Shown: positions 25,466 through 35,481, counted from the stretch's first letter. The stretch is 45,165 nucleotides of DNA from Deltaproteobacteria bacterium (GCA_027067775.1 JAMOVK010000060.1:1-45165), one strand, 5' to 3'. Numbers and translations: made by a program. Notes: generated by a model from the sequence alone, not told the origin.

Positions 25466-26827
25466 ATGGAAATGAAAGTCAGTGTAGAAGATGTAAGCCC
25501 TGTGCAAAAGCGTCTTAAGGTGGAGATACCGGCCCAAAAGGTTGATGAACATATTAATCAGACTGTCAATCGCCTAAAAAAAAGTGTTACCATTCCCGGA
25601 TTCAGGAAGGGCAGGGTGCCCAAGAGCATTATTGAAAGGGAGTATGGTCCACAGATTAAATCAGAGGTACTCCAGTCTCTTATTGAAGAAACTATTGGAG
25701 AGGCAATCAAGCAGAGTAACGTGACCATGTTGCTTGAGCCACGGCTCGATTCATCATCCGAGATCGAGTCAGGAAAGCCTTTTGAATATTCAGTCCTGAT
25801 GGATATCCAGCCTGAGATTGAAGTGCCGGACTTTAGGAAATTTGAACTCGTCAGGCCCAAGATCGAAGTAACGGATGAAGAGCTGGAAGAACAGCTTGAG
25901 GCCTTGCGTAATCAGTTTGGATCCGTTGAGGTTGTTGACGAACGGCGGCCTTTGCAGGAGGGAGACATAGCTATAATCGATTATACTGCCTACATTGACG
26001 GAGAAGAGGTAGAAGAGCTGGCCAATGAAAACTATTTTATAGAGGTGGGAAAGGGTAACTTCAACGAGACCTTTGAAAAAGGGCTCATCGGTATGGAAAA
26101 GGACGAGGAAAGAGAAATAGAGGTTGACTATCCTGATGATGCTTTAAACACCTTGGTGGCAGGAAAGACGGTGAAGTACAAGGTGATTCTTAAAGATATC
26201 CAGAAACGGAATCTGCCTGAGCTTGATGATGAGTTTGCCCAGCGTTTCGGAATAGGTCTTGAGACAATTGAAGACCTGAAAAATAAGCTCAGGGAACACA
26301 TTCTCAAGGATAAGGAAGAGGCAGCCGAAAGCGTTCTTAGGAACCAGCTTTTTGACAAGCTTCTTGAAGGCACTGATTTCCCAGTTCCAGAAAGGCTTGT
26401 GGAAAAGAAATTAGATCAGATGATTGACAATATTGCAGGCCACATGCATGAACGCGGAGTGAATCTTGAGCAGGCAGGCATAGACGAAGAGCGTCTTCGT
26501 GAGAAGATGAGGGAGGACGCCATCCGTCAGGTAAAGACCGAACTCATCTTGGACAAGATTGCCGAGCAGGAAAAAGTGGAAATTCCAAGCGATGAGCTGA
26601 AAAAATACAACGATTATGTCGATGAACATTACAGGGAAATGAATGTAGACAAGGCCCAGTTCCAGGCAGCCGTTTTTGATTCCGTGTTGCCAAAGCTTAG
26701 GGCCAAGCAGACCATAGATTACATCCTTCAAAATGTGACCATTAAGGAGGAAGAAGAACCTGTTGTTCAGCAAGGCGGGACTGAATCTTCTGATGACAAG
26801 CCAAAGGACAGTAAAGATCAGGAATAA
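25466..26827 (+). CDS. tig: Trigger factor
   Basis: The protein has 453 residues. The N-terminal ribosome-binding domain carries the signature GFRKGRVPKSII at 45-56. The middle FKBP-type peptidyl-prolyl isomerase domain (about 155-240) has LQEGDIAIIDYTAYIDGEEV and FEKGLIGMEKDE. The helical C-terminal chaperone domain has two arms (about 255-430), and the tail is acidic and Ser/Asp-rich. It binds nascent chains at the ribosome exit. It is first in the order tig-clpP-clpX-lon, which is widely conserved; clpP starts 15 bases downstream. Confidence 0.96.
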   Translation: MEMKVSVEDVSPVQKRLKVEIPAQKVDEHINQTVNRLKKSVTIPGFRKGRVPKSIIEREYGPQIKSEVLQSLIEETIGEAIKQSNVTMLLEPRLDSSSEIESGKPFEYSVLMDIQPEIEVPDFRKFELVRPKIEVTDEELEEQLEALRNQFGSVEVVDERRPLQEGDIAIIDYTAYIDGEEVEELANENYFIEVGKGNFNETFEKGLIGMEKDEEREIEVDYPDDALNTLVAGKTVKYKVILKDIQKRNLPELDDEFAQRFGIGLETIEDLKNKLREHILKDKEEAAESVLRNQLFDKLLEGTDFPVPERLVEKKLDQMIDNIAGHMHERGVNLEQAGIDEERLREKMREDAIRQVKTELILDKIAEQEKVEIPSDELKKYNDYVDEHYREMNVDKAQFQAAVFDSVLPKLRAKQTIDYILQNVTIKEEEEPVVQQGGTESSDDKPKDSKDQE

Positions 26828-26842
26828 CAAGAGGATAAAAAC

Positions 26843-27445
26843 ATGCCGTTGATACCAATAGTTATTGAACAGAGTCCAAGGGGCGAACGCGCCTATGACA
26901 TCTATTCGCGTTTGCTCAAGGAGCGCATAATATTCTTGGGAGGAGCAGTTAACGACGAGGTGGCCAACCTGATCATAGCCCAGCTGCTCTTTCTCGAAGC
27001 CGAGGATCCCAACAGGGATATTACCCTGTATATAAACTCTCCAGGTGGTGTGGTAACGGCGGGGTTGGCCATTTACGACACTATGCAGTATATTAAGGCA
27101 GATGTGAGTACCCTGTGTCTGGGACAGGCGGCTTCCATGGGTGCCTTGTTGCTGGCAGCAGGAGCCCCGGGTAAGAGATTCGTATTACCCAATTCAAGGA
27201 TACTTATTCACCAGCCCATGGGTGGTTTCCAGGGTCAGGCGACCGATATAGACATTCATGCCAAAGAAATACTCAAGCTCAGACATAGGCTTAACGAGAT
27301 TCTTTCCAGTCATACTGGTCAGCCTCTGGAAAAGATCCAGGCAGATACGGAAAGGGACTACTTCATGGGCAGTAAGGAAGCATTGGAGTATGGTCTGGTA
27401 GACGAAATTCTTGAAAAGAGACCAGAGACCTCCAAGGAGGAATAA
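26843..27445 (+). CDS. clpP: ATP-dependent Clp protease proteolytic subunit
   Basis: The protein has 200 residues with a short propeptide expected. The catalytic triad is Ser98 ([11 protein letters not shown]), His123 (LIHQPMGG) and Asp172 (TERDYFMG). [20 protein letters not shown] forms the oxyanion and handle segments. It assembles as a double heptamer and is loaded by ClpX, encoded 6 bases downstream. Confidence 0.97.
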   Translation: MPLIPIVIEQSPRGERAYDIYSRLLKERIIFLGGAVNDEVANLIIAQLLFLEAEDPNRDITLYINSPGGVVTAGLAIYDTMQYIKADVSTLCLGQAASMGALLLAAGAPGKRFVLPNSRILIHQPMGGFQGQATDIDIHAKEILKLRHRLNEILSSHTGQPLEKIQADTERDYFMGSKEALEYGLVDEILEKRPETSKEE

Positions 27446-27451
27446 AAAGTC

Positions 27452-28717
27452 ATGTCGGGAAAAAAGGATGATTTTGACAAGGTTGGAGACCTGAGTTGTT
27501 CCTTTTGCGGAAAGGGGCAGGGCGAGGTCAGAAAGCTCATTGCCGGCCCCAATGTTTACATCTGTGACGAGTGCATCGATCTTTGCAATGACATCATTGC
27601 TGAAGACTATGACAACAGTGATGAAACATCGTCGACCTCTGCTGCCATACTCAAGCCTGCAGAGATAAAGGCCCTTTTGGATCAATATGTGATTGGCCAG
27701 GAACATGCCAAAAGGATTCTTTCAGTGGCTGTTCACAATCACTACAAAAGGATAGACTCCAATATGGCCATTGATGATGTGGAACTTCAAAAGAGCAATA
27801 TCATGCTCATAGGTCCTACGGGAAGCGGCAAGACTCTTCTTGCCCAGACCCTTGCAAAGATTCTAAACGTGCCCTTTACAATTGCCGATGCAACAACACT
27901 TACCGAGGCAGGTTATGTAGGAGAGGATGTTGAGAACATTATATTGAATCTTCTCCAGGCTGCGGATTACGATGTGGAGCTTGCAAGCCGCGGTATCGTT
28001 TACATAGACGAGATAGACAAGATTGCCAGAAAATCTGACAGTCCCTCCATTACAAGGGACGTGTCAGGAGAAGGTGTTCAGCAGGCCCTGCTAAAGATAA
28101 TAGAAGGGACCTTGGCAAACGTTCCTCCAAAGGGTGGCAGAAAACATCCCCAGCAGGAATTTGTCAAGATTGATACCACGAATATCCTTTTTATTGTAGG
28201 AGGAGCATTTGTTGGCCTTGATTCTATTATAAAGACCAGGCTTGGAAAGTACTCCATAGGTTTTGGAGCAAATGTCCATGGGGCCAGAGAGCTGAGTTAC
28301 AGCGAGATACTTAAAAATCTCGAGCCGGAAGATCTTATAAAGTATGGTCTTATTCCTGAACTGGTTGGCAGGATTCCAGTTGTTGCAACCCTTGAAGAAC
28401 TCACGGAAGACGATCTGGTGCGCATACTCCAGGAGCCCAAAAATGCCCTGGTGCGTCAGTTCCAGAAACTGTTTTCAATGGACAACATAGAGCTCCACTT
28501 TACTGACGGGGCGGTAAGGGCTATTGCCAGACAGGCCATCAAGCGTAAGACTGGTGCTAGGGGGCTAAGGGCCATTCTCGAGCGGGCCATGCTGGATGTG
28601 ATGTATGACCTGCCATCAAAGGAAGATGTGAAAGAATGCGTAATTAGTGAAGAAGTGATCTTGAACAAGGCCGAGCCCATACTTATATATGAAAATAAGA
28701 CGGCTGAGGCCTCTTGA
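27452..28717 (+). CDS. clpX: ATP-dependent Clp protease ATP-binding subunit ClpX
   Basis: The protein has 421 residues. The N-terminal zinc-binding domain has Cys16/19 and Cys38/41 (CSFC...CDEC). AAA+ motifs: Walker [14 protein letters not shown] near 121, Walker [11 protein letters not shown] near 186, the pore loop GYVGEDVE, and the sensor [11 protein letters not shown]. The ClpP-binding loop is SIGFGA in the normal position. It unfolds tagged substrates and feeds ClpP. It is in operon with tig and clpP. Confidence 0.97.
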   Translation: MSGKKDDFDKVGDLSCSFCGKGQGEVRKLIAGPNVYICDECIDLCNDIIAEDYDNSDETSSTSAAILKPAEIKALLDQYVIGQEHAKRILSVAVHNHYKRIDSNMAIDDVELQKSNIMLIGPTGSGKTLLAQTLAKILNVPFTIADATTLTEAGYVGEDVENIILNLLQAADYDVELASRGIVYIDEIDKIARKSDSPSITRDVSGEGVQQALLKIIEGTLANVPPKGGRKHPQQEFVKIDTTNILFIVGGAFVGLDSIIKTRLGKYSIGFGANVHGARELSYSEILKNLEPEDLIKYGLIPELVGRIPVVATLEELTEDDLVRILQEPKNALVRQFQKLFSMDNIELHFTDGAVRAIARQAIKRKTGARGLRAILERAMLDVMYDLPSKEDVKECVISEEVILNKAEPILIYENKTAEAS

Positions 28718-28774
28718 AAAATTAAGAACTGAAGAAAACAAAAAAGAAAGCAGGTAGATAAGAATAGAGGTTTT

Positions 28775-31198
28775 ATGGATAAAAAAGATAGACTCCTGAC
28801 AGTTCCGCTTTTGCCACTTAGAGATATGGTGCTTTTCCCACAGATGGTGGCTCCACTTTTCATCGGACGAGAAAAGTCTGTTGAAGCCATCAAGAAGGCA
28901 ATGGAAGAAAATCAGGAGATTTTCCTTTCTGCCCAAAAGGATGCAAAGGTTGATGAGCCGGGCAGGAAAGATATCTACAGGATCGGAACATTAGGTACTA
29001 TTTTACAGCTGCTGCGTCTGCCAGATGGGACGGTCAAGGCCCTGATTGAGGGAAAGAGACGTGCGGAAATAAAGGAATTTGTATCAGATGACAATTTTTT
29101 TCTTGTTGAGGTAGAGTCCCTAGAAGAGCCAAAGGTATCTGGTCCAGAGGTGGATGCCCTGTGCAGGCTTACCATTTCTGCCTTTGACGAGTACTGCAAG
29201 CTCAATAAAAAGGTTCCGCCTGAAGTGGCGGTATCAATCTCGTCCATAAACGATCCTTCCAGGCTGGCCGATTCCATAGCGTCCCATGTTTCTTTAAAGG
29301 TCGCAGACAAGCAAGCGATTCTCGAGGCCCTTAATCCGGTCAAACGTCTTGAAAAGCTCTATACCTTCATGTCCACCGAGACCCAGATCGCAAAGGTGGA
29401 GCAGAGGATTAAGGAGCGAGTCAAGAAACAGATGGAGAAGAATCAGAAGGATTACTATCTGAACGAGCAGATCAGGGCCATTCAGAAGGAAATGGGCCAG
29501 AAGGATGATGCCCAAAGCGAGCTCAAAGAACTTGAAAAGAAGATCAAGAGAAAGAGACTGCCTAAGGAGGCAGCGGCGAAGGTCAGGCATGAGCTTAAAA
29601 AGCTCAAGCTCATGGCACCCATGTCTGCCGAGGCAACGGTTGTCCGAAATTACATAGATTGGATACTCGCCCTTCCCTGGTTTGAGCGTACCAAGGACAA
29701 CAACGACATTGAAAGGGCAGAGCAGATACTCGATGAAGATCACTATGGTCTTGAAAAGCCTAAGGAGAGAATTCTGGAATACCTGGCAGTGAAAAGCCTT
29801 TCCAAGAAGATGAAGGGGCCCATACTTTGTCTTGTAGGTCCCCCTGGGGTTGGAAAGACATCTCTTGCCAAGTCTGTCGCCAGGGCCCTGAATCGTAACT
29901 TTGTTAGGCTTTCACTTGGTGGTGTAAAGGACGAGGCAGAGATAAGGGGGCATAGGCGTACCTATATAGGTGCGCTTCCCGGCAAGATAATCCAGTCCAT
30001 GAAGAGGGCTAAGGCCATAAATCCGGTCTTTTGTCTGGATGAAGTGGATAAGATGAGCTCTGACTTCAGGGGTGATCCTGCATCAGCCCTGCTGGAAGTG
30101 CTAGACCCTGAGCAGAATTATGCCTTTAACGATCATTATCTGGATCTGGACTATGACCTTTCATCAGTAATGTTCATTACCACGGCAAATGCCCTTCATA
30201 CCATTCCCCTTCCTCTTCAGGACAGAATGGAGATTATAGAGCTTCCAGGTTACACCGAAGAGGAAAAGGTGGAGATAGCAAGGCGACATCTTATCCCACG
30301 GCAGCTGGAGGCACACGGGCTTACCAAGGAACAGCTGGAAATTTCTCCCAAGGCCTTGGAAGACATTATACATCTGTACACCAGGGAGGCAGGAGTCAGA
30401 AATCTTGAAAGGTGTATTGCCGCCCTTTGCAGAAAGGCTGCCAGGGAGATAGCCAAGCCTGGCAATGAAAAAAGGCTTATCAAGGTAACAAGGTCGTCTT
30501 TAAACAAATATCTTGGCGTACCCAAATACAGACACTCCCATACCGAGGAGCAGGATCTTATTGGCGTGGCAAACGGGCTGGCATGGACAGAAACAGGCGG
30601 GACGCTTCTCCAGATAGAGGTTGCTGTCATGCCTGGAAAGGGCAAGCTTACCATTACCGGAAAACTGGGAGATGTGATGCAGGAATCCGTACAGGCAGCC
30701 ATGAGCTATGTAAGGGCAAGGGCCCATCAGCTTGGCCTGCCAAAGGATTTTTACAAGATGGTGGATATCCATGTACACGTTCCGGAAGGAGCAATACCCA
30801 AGGATGGCCCTTCTGCTGGCATTACAATAGCAACGGCCTTGGTTTCGGCATTGTTGAAGGTTCCCGTGCGTCATGATCTTGCAATGACAGGCGAGATTAC
30901 CCTTAGAGGTCGAGTGTTGCCTATTGGCGGGCTTAAGGAGAAGCTTCTTGCTGCACGTCGGATGGATCTGGATACGTGTATAATTCCAAAGGCAAATGAA
31001 AAAGATCTTAAGGAGATCCAGCCCAAGATACTTAAGTCCTTAAATATCGTGTGTGTTGAACATATGGACGAGGTCCTAAAGACCGCCCTCGTAACTGGAG
31101 ATGAACTGAAGGACCTTTTTTCCGAGTTAAAGGAAATGGAGCCGCCAAACTGGTTCTCCAAGACGGAGATGCAGGATGGTGTGCCGGCTCCACATTAG
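28775..31198 (+). CDS. lon: ATP-dependent protease Lon
   Basis: The protein has 807 residues, a LonA architecture. The N-terminal substrate-recognition domain ([20 protein letters not shown]) runs to about 205, followed by a coiled coil. The AAA+ module has Walker [10 protein letters not shown] near 355 and [16 protein letters not shown]. The C-terminal Ser-Lys protease domain has Ser680 in PKDGPSAGI and Lys723 in [10 protein letters not shown]. It degrades misfolded and regulatory proteins. GAGG lies 7 bases before the ATG. It follows clpX after 57 bases with no terminator seen, so read-through is likely. Confidence 0.97.
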   Translation: MDKKDRLLTVPLLPLRDMVLFPQMVAPLFIGREKSVEAIKKAMEENQEIFLSAQKDAKVDEPGRKDIYRIGTLGTILQLLRLPDGTVKALIEGKRRAEIKEFVSDDNFFLVEVESLEEPKVSGPEVDALCRLTISAFDEYCKLNKKVPPEVAVSISSINDPSRLADSIASHVSLKVADKQAILEALNPVKRLEKLYTFMSTETQIAKVEQRIKERVKKQMEKNQKDYYLNEQIRAIQKEMGQKDDAQSELKELEKKIKRKRLPKEAAAKVRHELKKLKLMAPMSAEATVVRNYIDWILALPWFERTKDNNDIERAEQILDEDHYGLEKPKERILEYLAVKSLSKKMKGPILCLVGPPGVGKTSLAKSVARALNRNFVRLSLGGVKDEAEIRGHRRTYIGALPGKIIQSMKRAKAINPVFCLDEVDKMSSDFRGDPASALLEVLDPEQNYAFNDHYLDLDYDLSSVMFITTANALHTIPLPLQDRMEIIELPGYTEEEKVEIARRHLIPRQLEAHGLTKEQLEISPKALEDIIHLYTREAGVRNLERCIAALCRKAAREIAKPGNEKRLIKVTRSSLNKYLGVPKYRHSHTEEQDLIGVANGLAWTETGGTLLQIEVAVMPGKGKLTITGKLGDVMQESVQAAMSYVRARAHQLGLPKDFYKMVDIHVHVPEGAIPKDGPSAGITIATALVSALLKVPVRHDLAMTGEITLRGRVLPIGGLKEKLLAARRMDLDTCIIPKANEKDLKEIQPKILKSLNIVCVEHMDEVLKTALVTGDELKDLFSELKEMEPPNWFSKTEMQDGVPAPH

Positions 31199-31310
31199 TT
31201 GCTATGGTTTTTTCAGTCATGGTCGTTTCCGCTGTTAAGGATCACGGCTTGTCATCCGAAAAGTGAGTTAAGACCAAGGGGATTTTTCATTGAGAGGAGG
31301 TCGAAAAGCC

Positions 31311-31820
31311 GTGGGAAAACAGTGGTTTGCAATAAAGACAAAGCCAAGGAAAGAGTTTTTTGCAAAGACAAACTTTGAAAACCAAAATTTCACGGTCTTT
31401 CTTCCTTCTACCGTTCGTATAACAAGACATGCCAGAAAGGTTAAAGAGGTTCTTTCTCCGCTTTTTCCTGGTTATCTTTTTCTTCATCTTTCCCCGTCAG
31501 AACAAAACTGGGTAACCATTTCCAGCACTTTTGGTGCAGTAGGCCCTGTCAGGTTTGGTAATTACTACCCGCCTGTGCCAGACTGGTTTATAGAAAACCT
31601 CAAGGCAAGGGCTGATGAAAACGGGATAATACAGGTAGGGATGAAGGAAAAGTATGGCTTTACTACCGGAGACAGGGTCAAACTCGAGGGCCCTAACCAG
31701 ACCATCATAGAGGGAATATTAAAGGCCATAGACGGCAAGGACCGTGCAATAATTCTGGTTGAGATGCTGAAGAGGCAGGTTGTTGCAAAGGTTCCCTTGT
31801 CAAAGCTTAGAGCTGCTTAA
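31311..31820 (+). CDS. NusG-paralogue transcription antiterminator (RfaH/UpxY-like)
   Basis: The start chosen is the GTG at 31311, 10 bases after AGGAGG (169 residues); the frame also opens at a TTG at 31290. An NGN domain spans about 4-100 (KQWFAIKTKPRKEFFAK, then PLFPGYLFLHL). A KOW-type domain follows at about 120-165 (FTTGDRVKLEGPNQTIIEG). True NusG sits with secE/rplK, so this is a specialised paralogue that would act at selected long operons, often polysaccharide or secretion genes. No such operon is adjacent, so its target is elsewhere or upstream of the window. Confidence 0.82.
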   Translation: MGKQWFAIKTKPRKEFFAKTNFENQNFTVFLPSTVRITRHARKVKEVLSPLFPGYLFLHLSPSEQNWVTISSTFGAVGPVRFGNYYPPVPDWFIENLKARADENGIIQVGMKEKYGFTTGDRVKLEGPNQTIIEGILKAIDGKDRAIILVEMLKRQVVAKVPLSKLRAA

Positions 31821-31844
31821 GATATTGGATGTATCATATCTTTC

Positions 31845-32510
31845 TTAATTATGCCAGCCTACAAAGTCGTCAACCTCTATCCTTGTAGTTCTAAATTGGT
31901 TTACAGGGGCTGATTCGTCCTCAAAACCTACTGATATTCCGCATACCAGTCTGAACTGGTCTGACACACCAAGGATTTGTTTAACTATGGAAGGGTATTC
32001 GGCAAGGGATGCCTGGATGCAGGTTGCAAGACCTTCGTTTGTACAGGCCAGTACCAGAGACTGGATAAATATTCCCATATCTACAAGAAATCCAGTGCCA
32101 AGGGCCCTGGGCACAAAGAGAAAGATGCCAGTTGGGGCACCGAAAAACTCGTAATTTCTCAGCCATGCCTTTCTTCTAGCATCCGTATCTCCTCTGTCTA
32201 TTCCTAGGGCAGAATAAAGGGCAAGACCACATTTGAACCGTCGTTCCTTGTAAGGGTTTTTCCACACTTCAGGATAGTAATCCATATCTGGTGGCTCTGT
32301 GAAATTCTTGGCCTTGGCCTCAAGAATGGCCCTGGTTATATTTTCCTTTGTCCTACCAGAAACAACTTCCACCTTCCACGGCTGGCAGTTGGCTCCTGAT
32401 GGAGACCATCGGGCAGCATCTAACACCCGCACAAGCATCTGTTTTTCAACTGGTCGCTTCAGAAATTTTCTAACAGACTTCCTCTTTCTTATGGCTTCGA
32501 TTGTATCCAT
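31845..32510 (-). CDS. Nitroreductase family FMN-dependent oxidoreductase
   Basis: The protein has 221 residues. FMN site residues lie in RKRKSVRKF (8-16) and RWSPSGANCQPWKVEVV (35-51). C-terminal features are GLATCIQASLAEYPSIVKQI and LVCGISVGFEDE. The domain is intact and typical in length for NfsB/NfnB-like dimeric enzymes that reduce nitro or quinone compounds with NAD(P)H; the natural substrate is unknown. It is convergent with the NusG-like gene and has AGGAT ahead of its ATG. Confidence 0.88.
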   Translation of the reverse strand: MDTIEAIRKRKSVRKFLKRPVEKQMLVRVLDAARWSPSGANCQPWKVEVVSGRTKENITRAILEAKAKNFTEPPDMDYYPEVWKNPYKERRFKCGLALYSALGIDRGDTDARRKAWLRNYEFFGAPTGIFLFVPRALGTGFLVDMGIFIQSLVLACTNEGLATCIQASLAEYPSIVKQILGVSDQFRLVCGISVGFEDESAPVNQFRTTRIEVDDFVGWHN

Positions 32511-32697
32511 AGACGATCCTAAACCCCTTGTGATTCTGGCTGTTATTTTTTACACTTCTTTGAATCAGAATGTTACAAAAAACGTTAGCCTTCTAATAAA
32601 TATTTGCTGGAGCGTCAAGTTTTTTGTTTACAATGTCAGCCATTTTATTTAATTAACAACTGGTTAGAGACAGTTAAATTCAAAAGGGGGATATGCC

Positions 32698-33438
32698 ATG
32701 AAAAAGGCTGTAACAGTTAAGCGACTGAGTCTTTTGATTATTATTTTCACCATCTTTGCACAGTCGGCTTACGCTTCTGGATACGAAAAGCAGCAGGCCC
32801 TGATAGACAGGGCTACCATCACATTTAAGAGCTTTATAGCAGATCCAAACATGACCTGGTTCCGCAACCATCTGTGCAGTGCCAAGGGAATCCTGATAGT
32901 TCCGCAACTTCTGAAAGGTGCCTTTATTTTTGGAGCAGAAGGGGGCACAGGTGTCCTTCTTGCCAGGGATCAGTATACGGGCAAGTGGAGTCAGCCGGCT
33001 TTCTATACCATTGGTTCTGTCTCTTTCGGTCTTCAGGCAGGGGCCCAATCGTCCCAGATTATCCTTATGATAATGACTGATAGCGGACTTGATGCCCTAC
33101 TTTCCACGTCTATAAAACTTGGTGCAGATGTGAGTATTGCCGCAGGACCTTATGGAGCCGGAGCAAAGGCCGAGACTGTTGACATATTGGCCTTTGCTAA
33201 GACAAAGGGAATCTTTGGAGGCATAAGCATAGAGGGGGCGATAATAACCCCGAAAGACTCATGGAACATTGCTTATTACAGAAAGAATGTACGACCGGTA
33301 GACATAATAATCAGGCGTATGGTTTCAAATCCGTATTCTGAAAAGTTGATTCAGGCAGTGACCCAGGCCTGTATTTCTGCAACAACCAAAAAGGATACCC
33401 TTGTTACTCCAGAGCCTTCGGCAACACAGACAAATTAA
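32698..33438 (+). CDS. SYLF-domain (Ysc84/DUF500) secreted protein
   Basis: The protein has 246 residues. The signal peptide ends AQSAYA near 29, without a lipobox Cys. The SYLF domain covers about 35-215: LCSAKGILIVPQLLKGAFIF, GAEGGTGVLLARD, YTIGSVSFGLQAGAQSSQII, and GADVSIAAGPYGAGAKA. The family binds phosphoinositide lipids in eukaryotes; bacterial secreted members are uncharacterised. A GGGGGAT ribosome site precedes the ATG. Confidence 0.88.
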   Translation: MKKAVTVKRLSLLIIIFTIFAQSAYASGYEKQQALIDRATITFKSFIADPNMTWFRNHLCSAKGILIVPQLLKGAFIFGAEGGTGVLLARDQYTGKWSQPAFYTIGSVSFGLQAGAQSSQIILMIMTDSGLDALLSTSIKLGADVSIAAGPYGAGAKAETVDILAFAKTKGIFGGISIEGAIITPKDSWNIAYYRKNVRPVDIIIRRMVSNPYSEKLIQAVTQACISATTKKDTLVTPEPSATQTN

Positions 33439-33462
33439 AAGGTCTTAAAATTCAATTCTTAC

Positions 33463-33488
33463 AGGCAGCCTCATTGATGAGGCTGCCT
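33463..33488. terminator. Strong hairpin between convergent genes
   Basis: AGGCAGCCTCAT and ATGAGGCTGCCT form a perfect 12-base inverted repeat with a 2-base centre. It lies 25 bases after the SYLF gene stop and 13 bases from the end of the convergent small gene. There is no T-run on either side, so it is a transcript-end stabiliser or an atypical bidirectional terminator rather than a textbook one. Confidence 0.55.
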
Positions 33489-33500
33489 AGTCCAGCTCCT

Positions 33501-33785
33501 TTATGAAAACCACTGTGAAAGTATCTCTGCAATCTTGAGGGCCTGTTTTTTGTTAGAGATATTAAACTTGCTCTGTGGCCTGAAGTATCCCCCCTGTTTT
33601 TTGTATCTGCGAATTGTGGCCTTTAAAGGGCCGTAATCGCCAGTTTTCTTGTCCATTTCTTGATATAAAAAGAGTATCGTTGTCCAGCTACCCCTGGTCA
33701 AGACCTCTTTTTTCAATTCTTTTACAAGTAGTCTTCCTTCTTCATCTTCATAGTTTATGGATATATCATCTATATTTTCTGCCAA
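33501..33785 (-). CDS. Conserved small protein of unknown function
   Basis: The protein has 94 residues from a TTG at 33785, firmly supported by AGGAGG (33792-33797) 6 bases upstream. It is rich in charged residues, has no signal or membrane segment and no cysteine. The central part TRGSWTTILFLYQEMDKKTG and the stretch RRYKKQGGYFRPQSKFNISN look like a compact conserved domain that I believe recurs in delta-proteobacteria, from memory only. The basic aromatic pattern could suit nucleic-acid binding, which is speculation. Confidence 0.7.
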   Translation of the reverse strand: MAENIDDISINYEDEEGRLLVKELKKEVLTRGSWTTILFLYQEMDKKTGDYGPLKATIRRYKKQGGYFRPQSKFNISNKKQALKIAEILSQWFS

Positions 33786-33933
33786 GATGCGCCTCCTTCT
33801 TTTGGGAAAAGATTTTAGTCTTCTTACACGTCACTGGCCTTTTCTTCAATGAAAATGTATCTGCTTATTGACTGTTTCGGGGCAGTGCTTATTGGTTTAT
33901 TGAATTAAATAAAAAACAAAAGGGAGGAAAGAA

Positions 33934-34263
33934 ATGGCTGAAAAATGTATCATACCTCAGGAATGGGAAAAATATTTTAATGAATTTTACAAAAAGATAA
34001 AAAACATGGATGAAAAGGTTGAAATAGAGATTGAGGCCCCCAGTGTATTTGATGAAGAAGAGGCAAAAGATCTACCTCTCCTTGGTCTAAGTTACGATCC
34101 AAAGGACAAGGTTTTTTCCGTAATGTGTGAAAATCTCGAACACCTGATTTATAAACCGCAAGAGATTTGTGTAGAAGAAACAGACGGTGCTGTGAGCCAG
34201 GTGAGGGTGGTTGATGGCACAGGTGCTGAGCACTTCATAAGGTTTTCCACTCCTGTTAAATAA
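33934..34263 (+). CDS. Small acidic protein, DUF5335-like
   Basis: The protein has 109 residues, is cytoplasmic-looking and acidic. The order IPQEWEKYFNEFYKKI, then VEIEIEAPSVF, LPLLGLSYDPKDKVFSVMCE and a C-terminal beta pattern (ETDGAVSQVRVVDGTG) resembles DUF5335 proteins as I recall them, which have P.. .W..F....F then LPL.G...D. Function is unknown in that family. A GGGAGG ribosome site precedes the ATG. A terminator follows, so it is monocistronic. Confidence 0.75.
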   Translation: MAEKCIIPQEWEKYFNEFYKKIKNMDEKVEIEIEAPSVFDEEEAKDLPLLGLSYDPKDKVFSVMCENLEHLIYKPQEICVEETDGAVSQVRVVDGTGAEHFIRFSTPVK

Positions 34264-34294
34264 TTATTTCAGGCAAATCAACAGCTTTGGATAT

Positions 34295-34322
34295 AAAGGG
34301 GCAGTTTCATCTGGCCCCTTTT
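34295..34322 (+). terminator. Rho-independent terminator, probably bidirectional
   Basis: AAAGGGGC (34295-34302) pairs with GCCCCTTT (34314-34321), with an inner CAG/CTG extension, followed by TTTTCGTTTTT. On the - strand the stem is followed by TTTATAT, so it can also end the methyltransferase transcript, whose stop codon at 34307 lies inside it. Confidence 0.75.
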
Positions 34323-34924
34323 CGTTTTTGGGCCACAAGAATCCAGCATTTTGGGGGAGGCTTCCTGTTGGAGTCAAAGTAGCTGCTTTTCAAAAGCAGG
34401 ATCTCAAAAAAGGGCTCCACCGCCGTGACTATATCCGTGGCACTCAGGCGCGGAGGCCCGTTTGCCTTGCTTTGTTCATCAGCGTTACCAATAAGGCTTA
34501 GCCAAAGTCCCTCTCTTTTAAGGTGATGGTAAACCCTGCTGGCGAACCGCTTTCTCGTCTTGAAGGTATCAAAGTGATGAAAACAGCCTCTATCAAATAC
34601 CAGGTCAAAGGGAAGTCCTGGGATATCCTGCTCCATAATATCCAGAAGCAAGAAGTTAACGTGTACGTCACGACTCCTGGCCTTTGATCTGGCTAATTCC
34701 AAGGCCCCTGGAGCTATCTCCGTAGCTGTGACCCTATGGCCTCTTTCAGCCATCAAAATGGCATTGTCTCCGGTTCCACACCCAATTTCCAGCACATTGT
34801 CATGTCTTGTTGCAAGGCTGTCTAAAATTTCCCTAAGATTTTTGTCAGGCCTGCCAATATCCCACGGGAGATTTCTGCTTTCGTAGCGCGATTGATAGCG
34901 TCTGATCTCTTCTTCACTTGCCAT
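34307..34924 (-). CDS. Class I SAM-dependent methyltransferase
   Basis: The protein has 205 residues. The Rossmann SAM site is VLEIGCGTGDNAILMAERG (about 44-62). Motif II acid is in VTATEIAPGALELAR, motif III in NFLLLDIMEQDI, and the post-motif is FDLVFDRGCFHHF. The N-terminus (YQSRYESRNLPWDIGRPDKN) resembles the TPMT/TehB-type pattern that closes over a small substrate. The substrate is unknown. It starts 1 base after the endonuclease V gene stop and is likely co-transcribed with it. Confidence 0.86.
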   Translation of the reverse strand: MASEEEIRRYQSRYESRNLPWDIGRPDKNLREILDSLATRHDNVLEIGCGTGDNAILMAERGHRVTATEIAPGALELARSKARSRDVHVNFLLLDIMEQDIPGLPFDLVFDRGCFHHFDTFKTRKRFASRVYHHLKREGLWLSLIGNADEQSKANGPPRLSATDIVTAVEPFFEILLLKSSYFDSNRKPPPKCWILVAQKRKGAR

Positions 34925-34925
34925 T

Positions 34926-35474
34926 TTATTCGACTTCTAACCCCACCATCTGCCGAAGCTTGCATCTTGCCAGACTGTGTGATTTTTTCATGGCATAGGG
35001 TATCCTAAAGGATCCACAAAGTCTTTGGACAACCTGTGCCGCCTGATCTAGATCAATGCCTGCCGCTGTTACATGCAACGGGTGCTTGCTCTTTCCTCTA
35101 TACACCCGTTTTACCAGCATTTCATCGGTTTTTTCCTGCATGGCAAAACCCTTTTTGGCCATTCCTATCACTGGAATCTTCTTGCCAATGGCATTGAAAA
35201 GATGGGCACCAAGGCCTGGATGCGCTGGCGACAACCATACATGGGCATCTATAAAGATCGTTTTCAGAGGCTCCTTAACCAGCCCGAGCACCTTCATGAT
35301 ACAGGGAAGCTCCCTTTTGTAGAATTTGCCCGGCTCGTATCGGGCAACTCCATTTCTAAAGGAAGTGTAACAGCTTATTATCTTTCCCGTGTCCTGTGGA
35401 TGGGTAGTGGTGGCAACGGTGACTGCCTTTTGTTTAAAGTAGGCTGCATCGACAAAGAGATAGGCTTTTACCAT
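34926..35474 (-). CDS. Compact endonuclease V-like protein
   Basis: The protein has 182 residues, about 40 shorter than Escherichia coli Nfi. Endonuclease V motifs align along its length: Asp9 (FVDAAYFKQKAV), RYEPG (45-49) in place of the PYIPG wedge, Glu55 (YKRELP), Asp76 (FIDAHVWLSP), Lys107/108 (VIGMAKKGF) and His166 near the C-terminus. These cover the metal-binding Asp, Glu, Asp of the family. The family nicks DNA near deaminated bases, especially inosine, and in some cases RNA. It starts 7 bases after the tRNA-Ala CCA end, and its ribosome site AGGGA begins with the terminal A of that CCA. The replaced wedge residues leave its specificity open. Confidence 0.78.
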   Translation of the reverse strand: MVKAYLFVDAAYFKQKAVTVATTTHPQDTGKIISCYTSFRNGVARYEPGKFYKRELPCIMKVLGLVKEPLKTIFIDAHVWLSPAHPGLGAHLFNAIGKKIPVIGMAKKGFAMQEKTDEMLVKRVYRGKSKHPLHVTAAGIDLDQAAQVVQRLCGSFRIPYAMKKSHSLARCKLRQMVGLEVE

Positions 35475-35481
35475 ATGTCCC

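Noticed and set aside
31819-31842. AAGATAT/ATATCTT inverted repeat after the NusG-like gene
   Set aside because: Seven AT pairs with a 10-base loop are likely by chance in AT-rich spacer.
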